Shown: positions 26,391-35,507, counted from the stretch's first letter. The stretch is 64,000 bases of DNA from Psychrobacillus sp. INOP01 (GCF_018140925.1 NZ_CP073315.1:2046001-2110000); one strand, 5' to 3'. Numbers and translations: made by a program. The notes: a model not told the origin generated them from the sequence alone.

Positions 26391-27125
26391 TTAGCTTAAT
26401 GTGCGTTTTAAGAAAGCTTTTGTTCGTTCTTCCCTTGGATTGTTGAAGATTTGTTCAGGAGGACCTTCTTCGGCAATTACTCCTTTATCCATAAAAACAA
26501 CCCGATCAGCAACTTCTTTAGCGAACTCCATCTCATGTGTAACTATTAACATAGTAAGTCCCGTACCTGCTAACTCTTTCATCACTTTCAGCACCTCTCC
26601 AACCATTTCTGGATCAAGTGCCGAGGTTGGTTCATCAAATAACATGACATCCGGTTCCATAGAAAGTGCTCTCGCTATCGCAACACGTTGCTTTTGTCCA
26701 CCTGATAATTGCTTTGGTTTGGCATTTACATAATGATCCATACCGACTACTTTTAAGTATTTTAACGCAATTTTTTCGGCATCTTCTTTAGAGCGTTTTA
26801 ACACTTTTACTTGACCGACCATACAGTTATTCAACACATTATGGTTGTTGAATAAGTTAAATTGTTGGAAAACCATTCCTAGCTTTGTTCGGTAGGCATG
26901 GATATCATGTTTTTCATCTAAAATATTCTCTCCGTTATAAATGATTTGCCCGCCACTGGGCTTTTCTAACAAGTTTATACAACGAAGTAAAGTGGACTTC
27001 CCTGATCCAGAGGAACCAATGATGCAAACAACTTCTCCCTTGTTCACCGAAAAATCTATATCTCTTAGAACCTCATGATTTCCGAAGGATTTACTTAAAT
27101 GTTGAACTTCGATGACATTTTCCAT
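26391..27125 (-). CDS. polar amino acid ABC transporter ATPase (putative lysine uptake)
   Basis: A 244-aa ATPase of the GlnQ/HisP type. [15 protein letters not shown] (Walker A, about 33-47), [15 protein letters not shown] (signature, about 140-154), [16 protein letters not shown] (Walker B, about 160-175) and VTHEM (H loop) are intact. It is the third gene of binding protein-permease-ATPase, with 18-nt spacing to the permease. Regulation by the upstream lysine riboswitch indicates that the system imports lysine or a close basic amino acid. Confidence 0.92.
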   Translation of the reverse strand: MENVIEVQHLSKSFGNHEVLRDIDFSVNKGEVVCIIGSSGSGKSTLLRCINLLEKPSGGQIIYNGENILDEKHDIHAYRTKLGMVFQQFNLFNNHNVLNNCMVGQVKVLKRSKEDAEKIALKYLKVVGMDHYVNAKPKQLSGGQKQRVAIARALSMEPDVMLFDEPTSALDPEMVGEVLKVMKELAGTGLTMLIVTHEMEFAKEVADRVVFMDKGVIAEEGPPEQIFNNPREERTKAFLKRTLS

Positions 27126-27143
27126 AGATTTTTCCTCCTTCGT

Positions 27144-27905
27144 TTAATCTAAATTAGTATTATTTTTGGTTAACATAAGTTGTGGTGGTGGCTGCCCAAT
27201 CATGCTGTAGTTTTCAGGTCCATCTAATTTTCTTTCTATATAACGTAATATTAATGTTACAGTAAACGTCATAACGAAATACAAAATACATGCTATAAAG
27301 AACGGTTCAAAGTACTTAAAGCTTATACCTGCAACTGTTTTCGCTTGAAAATATAGTTCCGTGACACCGATCACGTTTAATACCGATGTATCTTTAATAT
27401 TTATGATAAATTGATTGCCTGTTGCTGGCAAAATATTTCGGATTACTTGAGGTAAAACAACACTCCACATTGTTTGAACGTGATTCATACCAATTGCTTG
27501 TGCAGCCTCGAATTGTCCTTTATCAATCGAAATGACACCACCCCGCACAATTTCTGCCATATAAGCTCCCGTGTTAATCGAAACGATGAATATCGCTGCC
27601 ATTGTGCGGTCCATATCTATTCCAAAGGCTAGCGCAGACCCATAGAATATCACCATTGCTTGTACAATCATTGGTGTTCCTCTGAAAAATTCAATATATA
27701 CAGAAAGTATCAGATTAACTATTTTTAATACAATACGTTTTAGTTTTCTTTCAGGCGTAGGAATTGTACGAATAACCCCTGCCAGTAAACCAATAACTGC
27801 TCCAATAATCGTCCCAATTATGGAGATTAATAGTGTCATTCCTGCTCCACGAAGGAACATCGGCCAGTTACTTGTAATCATCGAAATAATATATTCTATG
27901 CTCAT
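27144..27905 (-). CDS. polar amino acid ABC transporter permease (putative lysine uptake)
   Basis: A 253-aa HisM/GlnP-type permease with about five membrane segments and the EAA-loop FEAAQAIGMNHVQTMWSVVL with VLPQVIRNILPATGNQF, which contacts the ATPase. YIEFFRGTPMIVQ (about 72-84) is the family's conserved segment. ATG 27905 (MSIEYIISM) is preceded by GGAGGGAAAT; an earlier frame start at 27923 is less likely. A single permease gene suggests a homodimeric channel. Confidence 0.9.
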   Translation of the reverse strand: MSIEYIISMITSNWPMFLRGAGMTLLISIIGTIIGAVIGLLAGVIRTIPTPERKLKRIVLKIVNLILSVYIEFFRGTPMIVQAMVIFYGSALAFGIDMDRTMAAIFIVSINTGAYMAEIVRGGVISIDKGQFEAAQAIGMNHVQTMWSVVLPQVIRNILPATGNQFIINIKDTSVLNVIGVTELYFQAKTVAGISFKYFEPFFIACILYFVMTFTVTLILRYIERKLDGPENYSMIGQPPPQLMLTKNNTNLD

Positions 27906-27967
27906 ACATTTCCCTCCTTCCAAATAAAAACCGACTGCAAAAAGATGCAGCCGGTATCACTTCATCC

Positions 27968-28819
27968 TTATTCTGCCGCTGGTTGGTTATTAATAGCAGC
28001 ATCCATTATTTCTTGTCGCTCTTCTTCAGAAATTTCCGCTAAAATTTTGTTGATTGCCTCAGTTAAATCACTATCTTTTTTCAAACCTACAGCCACTGCT
28101 GTATCCTCTTCTTTTGCTTTAAATCCTTCCGTAAATTCAACCATTGCGAAGTTTTTATTTGCAGAAGAAGCACTAATCCCTTCTGGGCGCTCAGATACAT
28201 AGCCATCAATAACTCCAGATTCCAAAGCTACACGCATTGCGGAGAAATTATCAGAGGCTGGTTGTTTTTTCACATCTTTAATTTGATCGATTACACCATA
28301 ATGTGAAGTATTCAGCTGACCCGTAATTTTAGCACCACTAAAATCTTGAATAGAAGTAGCCCCTTCAAAAGGACCACCTTTTTTTACAACCATAACAAAG
28401 TTGGATGTATAATAGTTTTCTGAAAAGTCGATTGTTTCTTTACGCTCTTTTGTAGGAGACATTCCCGCTATAATTGCATCAATTTTATCTGATTGTAATG
28501 ATGGTACAAGTCCATCCCATTCTGTTTTGACGATCACTAGCTCTTTTCCTAAACCATCTGCAATGCGTTTAGCAATTTCTACATCATATCCACCGGCATA
28601 TTCTGCGTTTCCAGCAATCTTCACTCCACCATTGGAATCATCTAGCTGTGTCCAGTTAAAAGGTGCATAACCAGCTTCTAAACCTACTGTAAATGTATCT
28701 GCTGCTCCTTTAGAATCATCCGATGAAGATCCTGAAGTTTCTGTAGTGTCTGTTCCACAAGCTGCTATTAACAATAATAAGCTTGCGAATATCGTTAAAA
28801 GTACTAATCTCTTTTTCAT
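27968..28819 (-). CDS. amino acid ABC transporter substrate-binding lipoprotein (putative lysine)
   Basis: A 283-aa type II solute-binding protein. The signal peptide ends in LLLIAACGTDTTE (lipobox Cys about 21), followed by a Ser/Asp-rich linker. GGYDVEIAKRIADGLGKELV and DAIIAGMSPTKERKETIDFS are hallmarks of the HisJ/GlnH family. The leader contains a lysine riboswitch ending in a terminator about 60 nt before the start codon, so expression rises when lysine is scarce. Confidence 0.92.
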   Translation of the reverse strand: MKKRLVLLTIFASLLLLIAACGTDTTETSGSSSDDSKGAADTFTVGLEAGYAPFNWTQLDDSNGGVKIAGNAEYAGGYDVEIAKRIADGLGKELVIVKTEWDGLVPSLQSDKIDAIIAGMSPTKERKETIDFSENYYTSNFVMVVKKGGPFEGATSIQDFSGAKITGQLNTSHYGVIDQIKDVKKQPASDNFSAMRVALESGVIDGYVSERPEGISASSANKNFAMVEFTEGFKAKEEDTAVAVGLKKDSDLTEAINKILAEISEEERQEIMDAAINNQPAAE

Positions 28820-28880
28820 TCTAATTACTCCCTTTTTTAATAATGTATGTTCGTTCCTATAAAAAAAGACAACTTGTACA

Positions 28881-28907
28881 AAAAAAGACCTGAGATGAAC
28901 TCAGGTC
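28881..28907 (-). terminator. lysine riboswitch terminator
   Basis: Minus-strand GACCTGAG / CTCAGGTC hairpin with a T-run, lying between the lysine aptamer and the binding-protein gene. Confidence 0.9.
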
Positions 28908-28981
28908 GCAATATGTATAGTTGCCCTAAATCCTCTACTTTTCCCTAAATGAGATAGCACACCATTATAAACTGGGATGTT

Positions 28982-29132
28982 TATAGTGGACAGTCCTGCA
29001 ATTATTAACTGCAGACCCAGCAAGTAATACCGAGCAATATTACAAACTTCGGCGACATTTCCTTCTCCCTAGTATCATAGCTTCTCAAACTCCACTAAGG
29101 ACTGTTAAATATCGCGCCTCTACCTCACTATA
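28982..29132 (-). promoter_or_regulatory. lysine riboswitch (L box)
   Basis: The minus strand shows GAGGTAGAGGCGCG, TTAGTGGAGTTTGAG, AGAAGGAAATGTCGCCGAAG, TTGCTGGGTCTGCA and GCAGGACTGTCC, the ordered conserved blocks of the L box. P1 is closed by TATAGTG (29126-29132) with CACTATA. Lysine binding favours the terminator at 28881-28907. It controls the ABC importer downstream. Confidence 0.95.
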
Positions 29133-29163
29133 CTAAGTGAGGTCGTATTCAATTATGTTTCAT

Positions 29164-29192
29164 AGTTTACAATACACGTATAATCCTGTCAA
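29164..29192 (-). promoter_or_regulatory. candidate sigma-A promoter of the lysine transport operon
   Basis: Minus-strand TTGACA (29187-29192), a 17-nt spacer, and TAAACT (29164-29169), about 30 nt before the L box. Confidence 0.6.
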
Positions 29193-29321
29193 CTGCTTCA
29201 GAATTATTATTTAGCTAAGTATATGTTATAATGATCAGTGGCAATATAAAAATAAAGAAAATTTAATTATTATTGCGTCTTTTCACATTGATAATTATTT
29301 TTTTTAATAGGAGTTGATATT

Positions 29322-30722
29322 ATGGGATCTGTCCAGCTTACAGATCACAAAGTAACTGAAGAGATAGACAAAGATTATTCATTAGAGAAGGTACCCCGTA
29401 GCCAAAGAAATATGGGTTGGTTAAGTATAACCAATATTACATTAGGAATAGCCACTGCCATTTTTTACTTTCAAATGGGGAGCGTAATGGCTCTTCAATT
29501 TGGGGCACTTAATGCTATTATCTCCTCCATTTACGCAATAATAGTTGCCGGTATACTAGGAACCTTTATTGCTTACTTATCTGCAAAATCTGGTATGAAT
29601 GTCAATTTATTATCCAGAGGAGGAGGTTTTGGCTATATAGGTGCTTCCTTAACGTCCTTCCTCTACGCGACAAACTTTATTATGTATTGTGCATTTGAAG
29701 GTCTCATTTTAGTTTCCGCGGTTCACACCTTCTTCCCCTCCCTACACGAATGGGCGCTAATCATTTTCTTCGGGTTTATCGTTATACCTTTAAATTGGTT
29801 TGGAATCAAACAGCTAGATAGAATACAAAGATGGTCTTTACCTATATTTGTTATTTTCTTAATAACAGCAATTGTTATATCGTTTTATGAGCCTCCTGTA
29901 TTTGAAGGACCATTTTGGACTTATCTACCTGAAGGAGTACAAGTTGGAGGACAAGCTTTGCTTCTCTGCATAGGAATGCAACATGGAATAATGGGTCTAA
30001 CAGCCCTCATAGCATCTGATTATGCACGTTTTCTAAAACCGAAAGATATTAAAATTGGATCTGTCGTAATCGGTTTTGTTCCGCAAATTTTCTGTTTCGG
30101 CATTATGGGTGGTCTAGGCATATGGTTTGGAGTTCGCTTAGGAGAACCGAATCCTGGAGTTTATATTGTAATGCTTCTCGGCATTGGCGGAGCATTGTTC
30201 ACTATGTTAACCCAATTACGTATAAATATTACCAATATATATAGTAGTTCCCTATCTTTATCTAACTTCTTCGAAAACGTATTTAAATTTACACCTGGTC
30301 GCCGTTTTTGGGTTGTCGTAAGTGGAATCAGTGCAATAATCCTAATGCTAGGTGGAATTGTTAACCATTTAGATACCGCTATGACATTTCAAGGTGTATT
30401 TTTACTTTCATGGGCAGCTATATTAGTTACCGATGCATTAATCGTTAAAAAAGCTTTAAAAATTGGGAATGGTTATTATGAGGATCGCCAAGAATATTTA
30501 TACAAATGGAATCCTGTTGGAGTTGTGTCTTTGATAATATCTAGTGGTCTAGGCACATTTGCAGCACTAGGTTATATGGGAACATTTTTACAAAGTACCG
30601 CTGCTTTTTTTGCAGCTATTCTAGCAGCAATTCTTACAGTTATTATTGCGGTATTAACAAAAGGTAAGTATTACAGTAAAGGTGCTGCGGATGATATTCC
30701 CAAAGAAGATTATATTGCATAA
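29322..30722 (+). CDS. NCS1-family cytosine/purine permease-like transporter
   Basis: A 466-aa membrane protein with about 12 segments. The N-terminus (SLEKVPRSQRNMGWLSITNI) has the P-x-x-x-R-x-x-x-W pattern of NCS1 carriers, and GGGFGYIGASLTSFLYATNF matches their third segment. NCS1 proteins import cytosine, purines, hydantoins or thiamine with H+ or Na+. No purine riboswitch or catabolic gene is adjacent, so substrate is open. ATG 29322 follows an AATAGGAGTTGATATT site. It is monocistronic, with a terminator about 70 nt downstream. Confidence 0.8.
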   Translation: MGSVQLTDHKVTEEIDKDYSLEKVPRSQRNMGWLSITNITLGIATAIFYFQMGSVMALQFGALNAIISSIYAIIVAGILGTFIAYLSAKSGMNVNLLSRGGGFGYIGASLTSFLYATNFIMYCAFEGLILVSAVHTFFPSLHEWALIIFFGFIVIPLNWFGIKQLDRIQRWSLPIFVIFLITAIVISFYEPPVFEGPFWTYLPEGVQVGGQALLLCIGMQHGIMGLTALIASDYARFLKPKDIKIGSVVIGFVPQIFCFGIMGGLGIWFGVRLGEPNPGVYIVMLLGIGGALFTMLTQLRINITNIYSSSLSLSNFFENVFKFTPGRRFWVVVSGISAIILMLGGIVNHLDTAMTFQGVFLLSWAAILVTDALIVKKALKIGNGYYEDRQEYLYKWNPVGVVSLIISSGLGTFAALGYMGTFLQSTAAFFAAILAAILTVIIAVLTKGKYYSKGAADDIPKEDYIA

Positions 30723-30791
30723 CATTAATTACTACTTCTAATTTAGTAAATCTCTAAAGAATAGATAAAAAATATACTCATTATTGACATT

Positions 30792-30840
30792 AAAAAAGTA
30801 ATCCATTTTTTGAGTTAACACTCGGGATGGATTACTTTTC
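30792..30840 (+). terminator. terminator after the NCS1 permease
   Basis: AAAAAGTAATCCAT and ATGGATTACTTTTC form a long stem separated by a 17-nt loop. Confidence 0.8.
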
Positions 30841-30960
30841 ACTTCTGACATCTTCTTTAAGAAAATTGTAGATTAGTGAAAATTTGCTTAAATTCCCTTT
30901 AAAAAGTGTAGCTTGCAATTTATATTATCAACAGGACATCAATTTCATCCATGTTACAAT

Positions 30961-31125
30961 TCACTTTCTTTTTTCTATACTATTGTTAACAACATTTGCT
31001 ATATTGTGAATGGTATTTTCAAGAGAGTCTATTTTATTTTCAAATCGATGCAATAAATAAATAGTGACTACAATGGGAAATCCAAAGTTTCCAATTAATT
31101 GTACGATGTTTTCCTCCCCGATCAT
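30961..31125 (-). CDS. YvrJ-family small membrane protein
   Basis: A 54-aa protein, MIGEENIVQLIGNFGFPIVV then TIYLLHRFENKIDSLENTIH. It has one membrane helix followed by an amphipathic/coiled-coil tail, the pattern of the YvrJ family (holin-like small proteins of unknown function). ATG 31125 follows GAAAGGGGGATAAAC; the longer frame from 31155 lacks a site. Confidence 0.75.
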   Translation of the reverse strand: MIGEENIVQLIGNFGFPIVVTIYLLHRFENKIDSLENTIHNIANVVNNSIEKRK

Positions 31126-31155
31126 GTTTATCCCCCTTTCCTTATTATTTACCAT

Positions 31156-31544
31156 TCCTCAAGCAATTGACATACCTGTTGAGTAAAACCACATAACGTT
31201 TGATTTGTATTCTAAGAAACTCACTTGTCCAAAACGCATAAAATTGTACCTCGTGTTATTCCCTGATTTCCCTTCGATTAAGTTAATTGATATTTATTAG
31301 ATTATACTAAATATTTATCATTTTTAGAATAATTATAAGTTGGGAAACATGCTCTAATTTATTAGATTATTAATATATAACTTAAACAACTTTCATAACT
31401 AGATGAAATTTTAATATTTCTTAATAAAAATTGGATAATTACTATACCTTTATTCTACAATTTTCTATTGCTTTCTATATTTTTCTACACATTGTTAGTC
31501 GTTTTGAGTCGAACGATTGAAAAAGGATATTTAGTTTTTTTCAA
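31156..31544. other. AT-rich intergenic region between divergent genes
   Basis: About 390 nt of very AT-rich DNA between the yvrJ-like gene and the XRE-TPR regulator. No ORF with a ribosome binding site and no riboswitch is visible. It presumably holds both promoters. Confidence 0.5.
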
Positions 31545-31565
31545 GAATTAGTACAATACTAATTC
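31545..31565. promoter_or_regulatory. perfect 9-3-9 palindrome, candidate operator of the XRE-TPR regulator
   Basis: GAATTAGTA, spacer CAA, TACTAATTC: an exact inverted repeat just upstream of the ribosome binding site (AAGGGGTGAA) of the regulator. It includes TACAAT, a possible -10 box. Position and symmetry suggest autoregulation by a dimeric helix-turn-helix protein. Confidence 0.6.
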
Positions 31566-31581
31566 ATAAGGGGTGAAGAAA

Positions 31582-32886
31582 ATGAGTAGTATAGGTCATA
31601 TAATAAAATCAGAAAGAATAAACCAAAGTATGAAACAAACCACATTGGCCAAGGGAATCTGCTCTACATCCTACTTAAGCAAAATAGAAAATAATTTAAC
31701 TGTTCCAAGTGATGAAGTAATAACGTTTTTACTCAAAAAACTAAATATAGAAATAGATCAAGTATCAAGTGAAAAGGAAAATAAAATTATTACATCGTTA
31801 TCCGAATTGTACAAAACCGCAGTTTTGAAGAGAGACAAAAAATTTATAAGAGAATCCTTGCATAAATTCACTTATCAAAAGCTATATTTTTTACAACTAA
31901 ATAATTATTACAGTTATCACCTTTATCTGTTTCGTCTCCTATTAATACTAGATGACGAGGAGGATAAACTACAATCCACCTATAACATAATTGTGAAAAT
32001 AAGAGATGATATAGACGAAAAACAAAAGTTTATAAATAATCTAAATTTGGGCATTTATAGTTATTTGGAGGGGAATTATCAAGATGCATTAAGTCGATTA
32101 GAGATGTCATTAGAATACGTAAATAATGGACTCCATGAAGAATGGGAAATAGCAGATTTTTATAATGTACTAAGCTTAACTTACTCTAAGTGTGATGAAT
32201 TTTTTAATGCAATAAATTACGCGTCAAAATCATTACTATATTATAAAGACAATCTTTTATTTGAAAGAGCAATTGATAATTATATCGTTATAGGAATTGC
32301 ACATAAAGAAATGAGAAAATTTCAAGAAGCAGAAAAGAACTATAATTTAGCTAGAAAACTAGCAATAGATTATAAACTGATTAATTATGAGGAGGTGATT
32401 TATCAAAATCTAGGTTCATTACATGCAATTCAAGGGAGTCATGAAAAAGCAATTGAGTTTTATAAGCTTAGTCTAAAAATTAAAGAAGAAGATTGTAATG
32501 CCGAAGGGTATTTACTAACAACTCTATCTATTATAAAACAGTATTCCAAACAGTCTGATCATCAACAGGTCCTCAAATGGTGTCAGAAAGGCTTAGATAA
32601 AATAGTAGAAGGAAAAAATTCTAAAAAAGAATATATTTCTTATTATTATCACCTTGAAATATATAAGCATTACCACAATTTAACCGACGAACTTGAAATG
32701 GTATTAAGGGAAGCCATAAGTTATTTTGAAAACGAAAAAGATGAACGTCATGTTCAAAAGTATTCTATATTATTGGCAGATTACCTTTTTAAACATCACA
32801 AATTTAAAGCAGCAAGTTTATATTATCAAAAAGCAAATAAGATTCTTTTTAAACAAAAATTTATTGTGAAATGGGAGGATTTATAA
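31582..32886 (+). CDS. XRE-type regulator with C-terminal TPR domain (RNPP/NprR-like)
   Basis: A 434-aa cytoplasmic protein. Residues about 3-62 are an XRE helix-turn-helix (IGHIIKSERINQSMKQTTLA, STSYLSKIENNLTVPSDEVI). From about 100 to 430 the chain is helical with TPR-like repeats, for example IGIAHKEMRKFQEAEKNYNL and NLGSLHAIQGSHEKAIEFYK. This architecture and length match the RNPP receptors (NprR, PlcR, AimR relatives), which bind re-imported signalling peptides in the TPR groove. ATG 31582 has AAGGGGTGAAG upstream. The 3' end supplies the Shine-Dalgarno (GGGAGG) of the next gene, a 43-aa exported peptide starting one base after its stop. Confidence 0.85.
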   Translation: MSSIGHIIKSERINQSMKQTTLAKGICSTSYLSKIENNLTVPSDEVITFLLKKLNIEIDQVSSEKENKIITSLSELYKTAVLKRDKKFIRESLHKFTYQKLYFLQLNNYYSYHLYLFRLLLILDDEEDKLQSTYNIIVKIRDDIDEKQKFINNLNLGIYSYLEGNYQDALSRLEMSLEYVNNGLHEEWEIADFYNVLSLTYSKCDEFFNAINYASKSLLYYKDNLLFERAIDNYIVIGIAHKEMRKFQEAEKNYNLARKLAIDYKLINYEEVIYQNLGSLHAIQGSHEKAIEFYKLSLKIKEEDCNAEGYLLTTLSIIKQYSKQSDHQQVLKWCQKGLDKIVEGKNSKKEYISYYYHLEIYKHYHNLTDELEMVLREAISYFENEKDERHVQKYSILLADYLFKHHKFKAASLYYQKANKILFKQKFIVKWEDL

Positions 32887-32887
32887 A

Positions 32888-33019
32888 ATGAAAAAGAAGA
32901 TTGTGTTGCTAACTTTATCAAGTATTGTCATCCTGACTTTGAGCTTTACAACAAACATAAAACAAATGAGTGAAAACGAAACTCCAAGACCTACATCAAT
33001 AGAGAATAAATTTATTTAA
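32888..33019 (+). CDS. putative signalling-peptide precursor (43 aa)
   Basis: A short gene not easily found by ORF length filters. The product starts MKKKIVLLTLSSIVILTLSF: three lysines, a 16-residue hydrophobic core, then a polar tail of about 20 residues rich in Ser/Glu/Pro/Asn and ending in -NKFI. This is the layout of PapR/NprX/Phr-type precursors: Sec export, then proteolysis to a short C-terminal peptide that returns through an oligopeptide permease. Shine-Dalgarno GGGAGG lies 10 nt upstream, inside the regulator gene, and only one base separates the two genes, so translation is coupled. The mature peptide cannot be deduced. Confidence 0.8.
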   Translation: MKKKIVLLTLSSIVILTLSFTTNIKQMSENETPRPTSIENKFI

Positions 33020-33126
33020 AAAAGATCGAGTATTTAGAGCTGTATTTTTAAAGCAGTGTTCATTAAGTTGAAGGTCTCCATTCACATTACTGGAGCTATT
33101 GTGAAGAATCAGCTGAGGTTACTTAA

Positions 33127-33159
33127 AAACCGGCTATCCAAATGGATAGCCGGTTTATT
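33127..33159. terminator. terminator after the regulator/peptide pair
   Basis: AACCGGCTATCC / GGATAGCCGGTT stem with a short AAAT loop and TTATT tail, lying between convergent genes. Confidence 0.8.
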
Positions 33160-33216
33160 GTTTGTTCTTATTATTGTTGCTATGGAAAACAGCTTACGTC
33201 TTTCAATAGCGAGATA

Positions 33217-34497
33217 TTAAACCGTTTTTTCTAAAGAAAGATAATACTCTTTTTCTTTTTGTTCATCGAATCGACCTTCCCACTTAGCCATAACAATTGT
33301 AGCTAACGCATTTCCTACAACGTTGACAACTGTACGAGCCATGTCCAGAAGACGGTCAATTCCTGCGATGAATGCCAGGCCTTCCAGTGGAATACCGACT
33401 GTTCCTAAAGTCGCCAATAATACAACAAAAGATACACCTGGAACTCCTGCAATACCTTTAGAAGTGACCATAAGAACTAACACTAACGTAACTTGTTGTG
33501 AAATACTTAAGTCAATCCCATACATCTGAGCGATGAAGATAGCGGCAATTGCTTGATACAAAGTAGATCCATCCAAGTTAAATGAATACCCCGTTGGCAC
33601 TACAAACGACACGATATCCTTTGGTGCTCCGAACTTCTCCATTTTCTCCATTACTTTTGGTAAAACTGTTTCCGAACTTGACGTTGAATACGCTAAAAGG
33701 AGTTCATCTTTTAATACTTTCAACAGATGGAATATATTAATACCTACAAATTTGGCTATTCCGCCAAGCACAACAATTATAAAGAATATCATCGTTGCAT
33801 ACACGAGAATCATCAGCTTACCTAATGGCAATAAAGACTCGAGACCGAATTTAGAAACCGTTACTCCTATTAACGCAAAAACCCCAAAAGGAGCAAATTT
33901 CATAATAAGGTTTGTAACCCAGAACATAGCATCTGCTGTTCCTTGGAAGAAAGCTAAGACCGGCTTACCTTTCTCACCAATGGCTGCAATTCCTAATCCG
34001 AATAATACTGAGAAGAAAATAATTGGAAGCATTTCTCCTGCTGCCATCGCTTGAATAATATTATCTGGGACTATCCCCACAATAATGTCTAATATTCCGT
34101 GATCCTCTTTCTGTACTTGCTCAGTTGTTTGAACATATTGATCAATATCACCTTTAGCAAGGTTTGACATGTCTATACCTTCACCAGGTTGGAAAAGATT
34201 CGCTGCAAGTAATCCAACTACAATCGCAAAAGTTGTCACTACTTCAAAGTAAATAAGTGTTTTCCCACCTAATTTTCCTAATTGCTTGATATCACCCGTT
34301 CCAGCAACACCTAGGATTAAAGTCGAAACAATGATAGGAACAACAATCATTTTAATCATATTGATAAACATGGTTCCTATAGGCTGTAAGTATTTTTCAA
34401 CAGAAGGGTTTCCAAAGAAAACAGCTCCCACAATAATACCTAGTACTAACCCTACTAAAATTTGATATGCTAATGTAAATTTAAATTTTCTTTTCAT
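33217..34497 (-). CDS. gltP: proton/sodium-glutamate (dicarboxylate) symporter
   Basis: A 426-aa DAACS-family carrier. TSSSETVLPKVMEKMEKFGA (about 268-287) is the serine-rich re-entrant hairpin HP1 and NLDGSTLYQAIAAIFIAQMY the segment 7 signature; GVPGVSFVVLLATLGTVGIP lies in HP2. It moves glutamate or aspartate (possibly C4-dicarboxylates) with H+ or Na+. ATG 34497. It lies downstream of glnL on the same strand with a 130-nt gap, which suggests it is a target of the GlnK-GlnL system. The symbol is by family; gltT-like function is equally possible. Confidence 0.85.
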   Translation of the reverse strand: MKRKFKFTLAYQILVGLVLGIIVGAVFFGNPSVEKYLQPIGTMFINMIKMIVVPIIVSTLILGVAGTGDIKQLGKLGGKTLIYFEVVTTFAIVVGLLAANLFQPGEGIDMSNLAKGDIDQYVQTTEQVQKEDHGILDIIVGIVPDNIIQAMAAGEMLPIIFFSVLFGLGIAAIGEKGKPVLAFFQGTADAMFWVTNLIMKFAPFGVFALIGVTVSKFGLESLLPLGKLMILVYATMIFFIIVVLGGIAKFVGINIFHLLKVLKDELLLAYSTSSSETVLPKVMEKMEKFGAPKDIVSFVVPTGYSFNLDGSTLYQAIAAIFIAQMYGIDLSISQQVTLVLVLMVTSKGIAGVPGVSFVVLLATLGTVGIPLEGLAFIAGIDRLLDMARTVVNVVGNALATIVMAKWEGRFDEQKEKEYYLSLEKTV

Positions 34498-34628
34498 ATT
34501 AAAGTCACCACTCCCAAACTTGTAACCGCTTTCTGGAAAACAGATTAGCTTAAATAGTAGTATATGGGCGACTTATGAAATCATACAGAATCCTACATTT
34601 ATCTTTATGAATTAAATTTATCCTTAGA

Positions 34629-35507
34629 CTATTTATAATTTTCAAGTACTTCTAAATAAAGTACTTGAAGAAATTTTTTTATATTTACCTTAATTTTTGA
34701 AGGGTTTACCCTATTTTCTCCTATTTCAATTGTTAGTTTTCGAATCTCTTGAAAATCGAAGTATCGTGGCGCATAATGCTCGAATTCCGGGTTTGTATAA
34801 TCAATGGCACCAATTGTAGCCATATGTTGCATGGCTAATAATATCGTTCTTCGCAGTCGCTGTTCGATTGCCTTCATTTCTTTTTTTATATCTCCCGCAT
34901 CCTGTTTCATCGCAAGCGATTCATATATATCTTTTAAGGGGGGAAATTTGCTTAAAGGATTACTATGATGAATAAGTATTTCCACTATCGAGATCAGATC
35001 ATTGCATCCTACCTCACCCACTATCCCCATGTCGCTTAGCTTCGAGCTAACAATCTCTCTAACACTTTGCTTTTTTTGCACTGGCTTTAAAGAACCAATA
35101 TTTGATAAGGAATCTTTTATCGCCAAGAGAGAATCCTTCAAACGAAATTGTTGTGCTGTTTTCGTTAAAATACTCTGAACCTCAACACGATTAATTGGCT
35201 TATGTATAAAAAACTCTATTCCTTTTATATATGCTTCTCCCACCATCTCTTTATTGACAACTTGCGAAATCATTATAAATTGTCCTTCAAATCCCTTACT
35301 TTTCAATTGATCAATCGTTTCAAGTCCATCTAATTCTGGCATTAGAAAATCAATGAGAACAACATCTGGTTCTGTTGTGAGAATCGGCGATATACTTTCC
35401 ACCCCATTTTCCGCTTCACCAACAACTAGTCCCAACTCTCCCTCTGTTATGATTTTTTTAAGCATCAATCGGCTTGCTGAATCATCGTCTACAATATAAT
35501 ATCGCAA
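34629..35507 (-). CDS. glnL: two-component response regulator GlnL-like
   Basis: A 292-aa response regulator. The receiver domain (1-120) begins MRYYIVDDDSASRL with the acidic pair, has the phospho-acceptor Asp in VVLIDFLMPELDG (about 51-63) and the Lys in FFIHKP (about 99-104). Residues about 150-290 match the YcbB/GlnL output domain with an unusual helix-turn-helix (KDIYESLAMKQDAGDIKKEM). In B. subtilis GlnL activates glutaminase and glutamine-carrier genes; here the neighbour is a glutamate symporter. It starts 10 nt after glnK's stop on the minus strand. Confidence 0.85.
   Translation of the reverse strand: MRYYIVDDDSASRLMLKKIITEGELGLVVGEAENGVESISPILTTEPDVVLIDFLMPELDGLETIDQLKSKGFEGQFIMISQVVNKEMVGEAYIKGIEFFIHKPINRVEVQSILTKTAQQFRLKDSLLAIKDSLSNIGSLKPVQKKQSVREIVSSKLSDMGIVGEVGCNDLISIVEILIHHSNPLSKFPPLKDIYESLAMKQDAGDIKKEMKAIEQRLRRTILLAMQHMATIGAIDYTNPEFEHYAPRYFDFQEIRKLTIEIGENRVNPSKIKVNIKKFLQVLYLEVLENYK

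Noticed and set aside
28820-29321. Possible T-box or other leader upstream of the amino acid importer
   Set aside because: The ordered blocks fit the lysine riboswitch instead; no T-box (AGGGUGGNACCGCG-like) motif is present.
29200-29321. Purine riboswitch in front of the NCS1 permease
   Set aside because: The short AT-rich leader has neither the conserved purine-aptamer loops nor a terminator.
34637-34680. Inverted repeat TTCAAGTACTT/AAGTACTTGAA followed by T-run on the plus strand
   Set aside because: It lies inside the 3' end of glnL, and no plus-strand gene leads into it; probably a coincidence of the coding sequence, though a role in antisense termination is not excluded.
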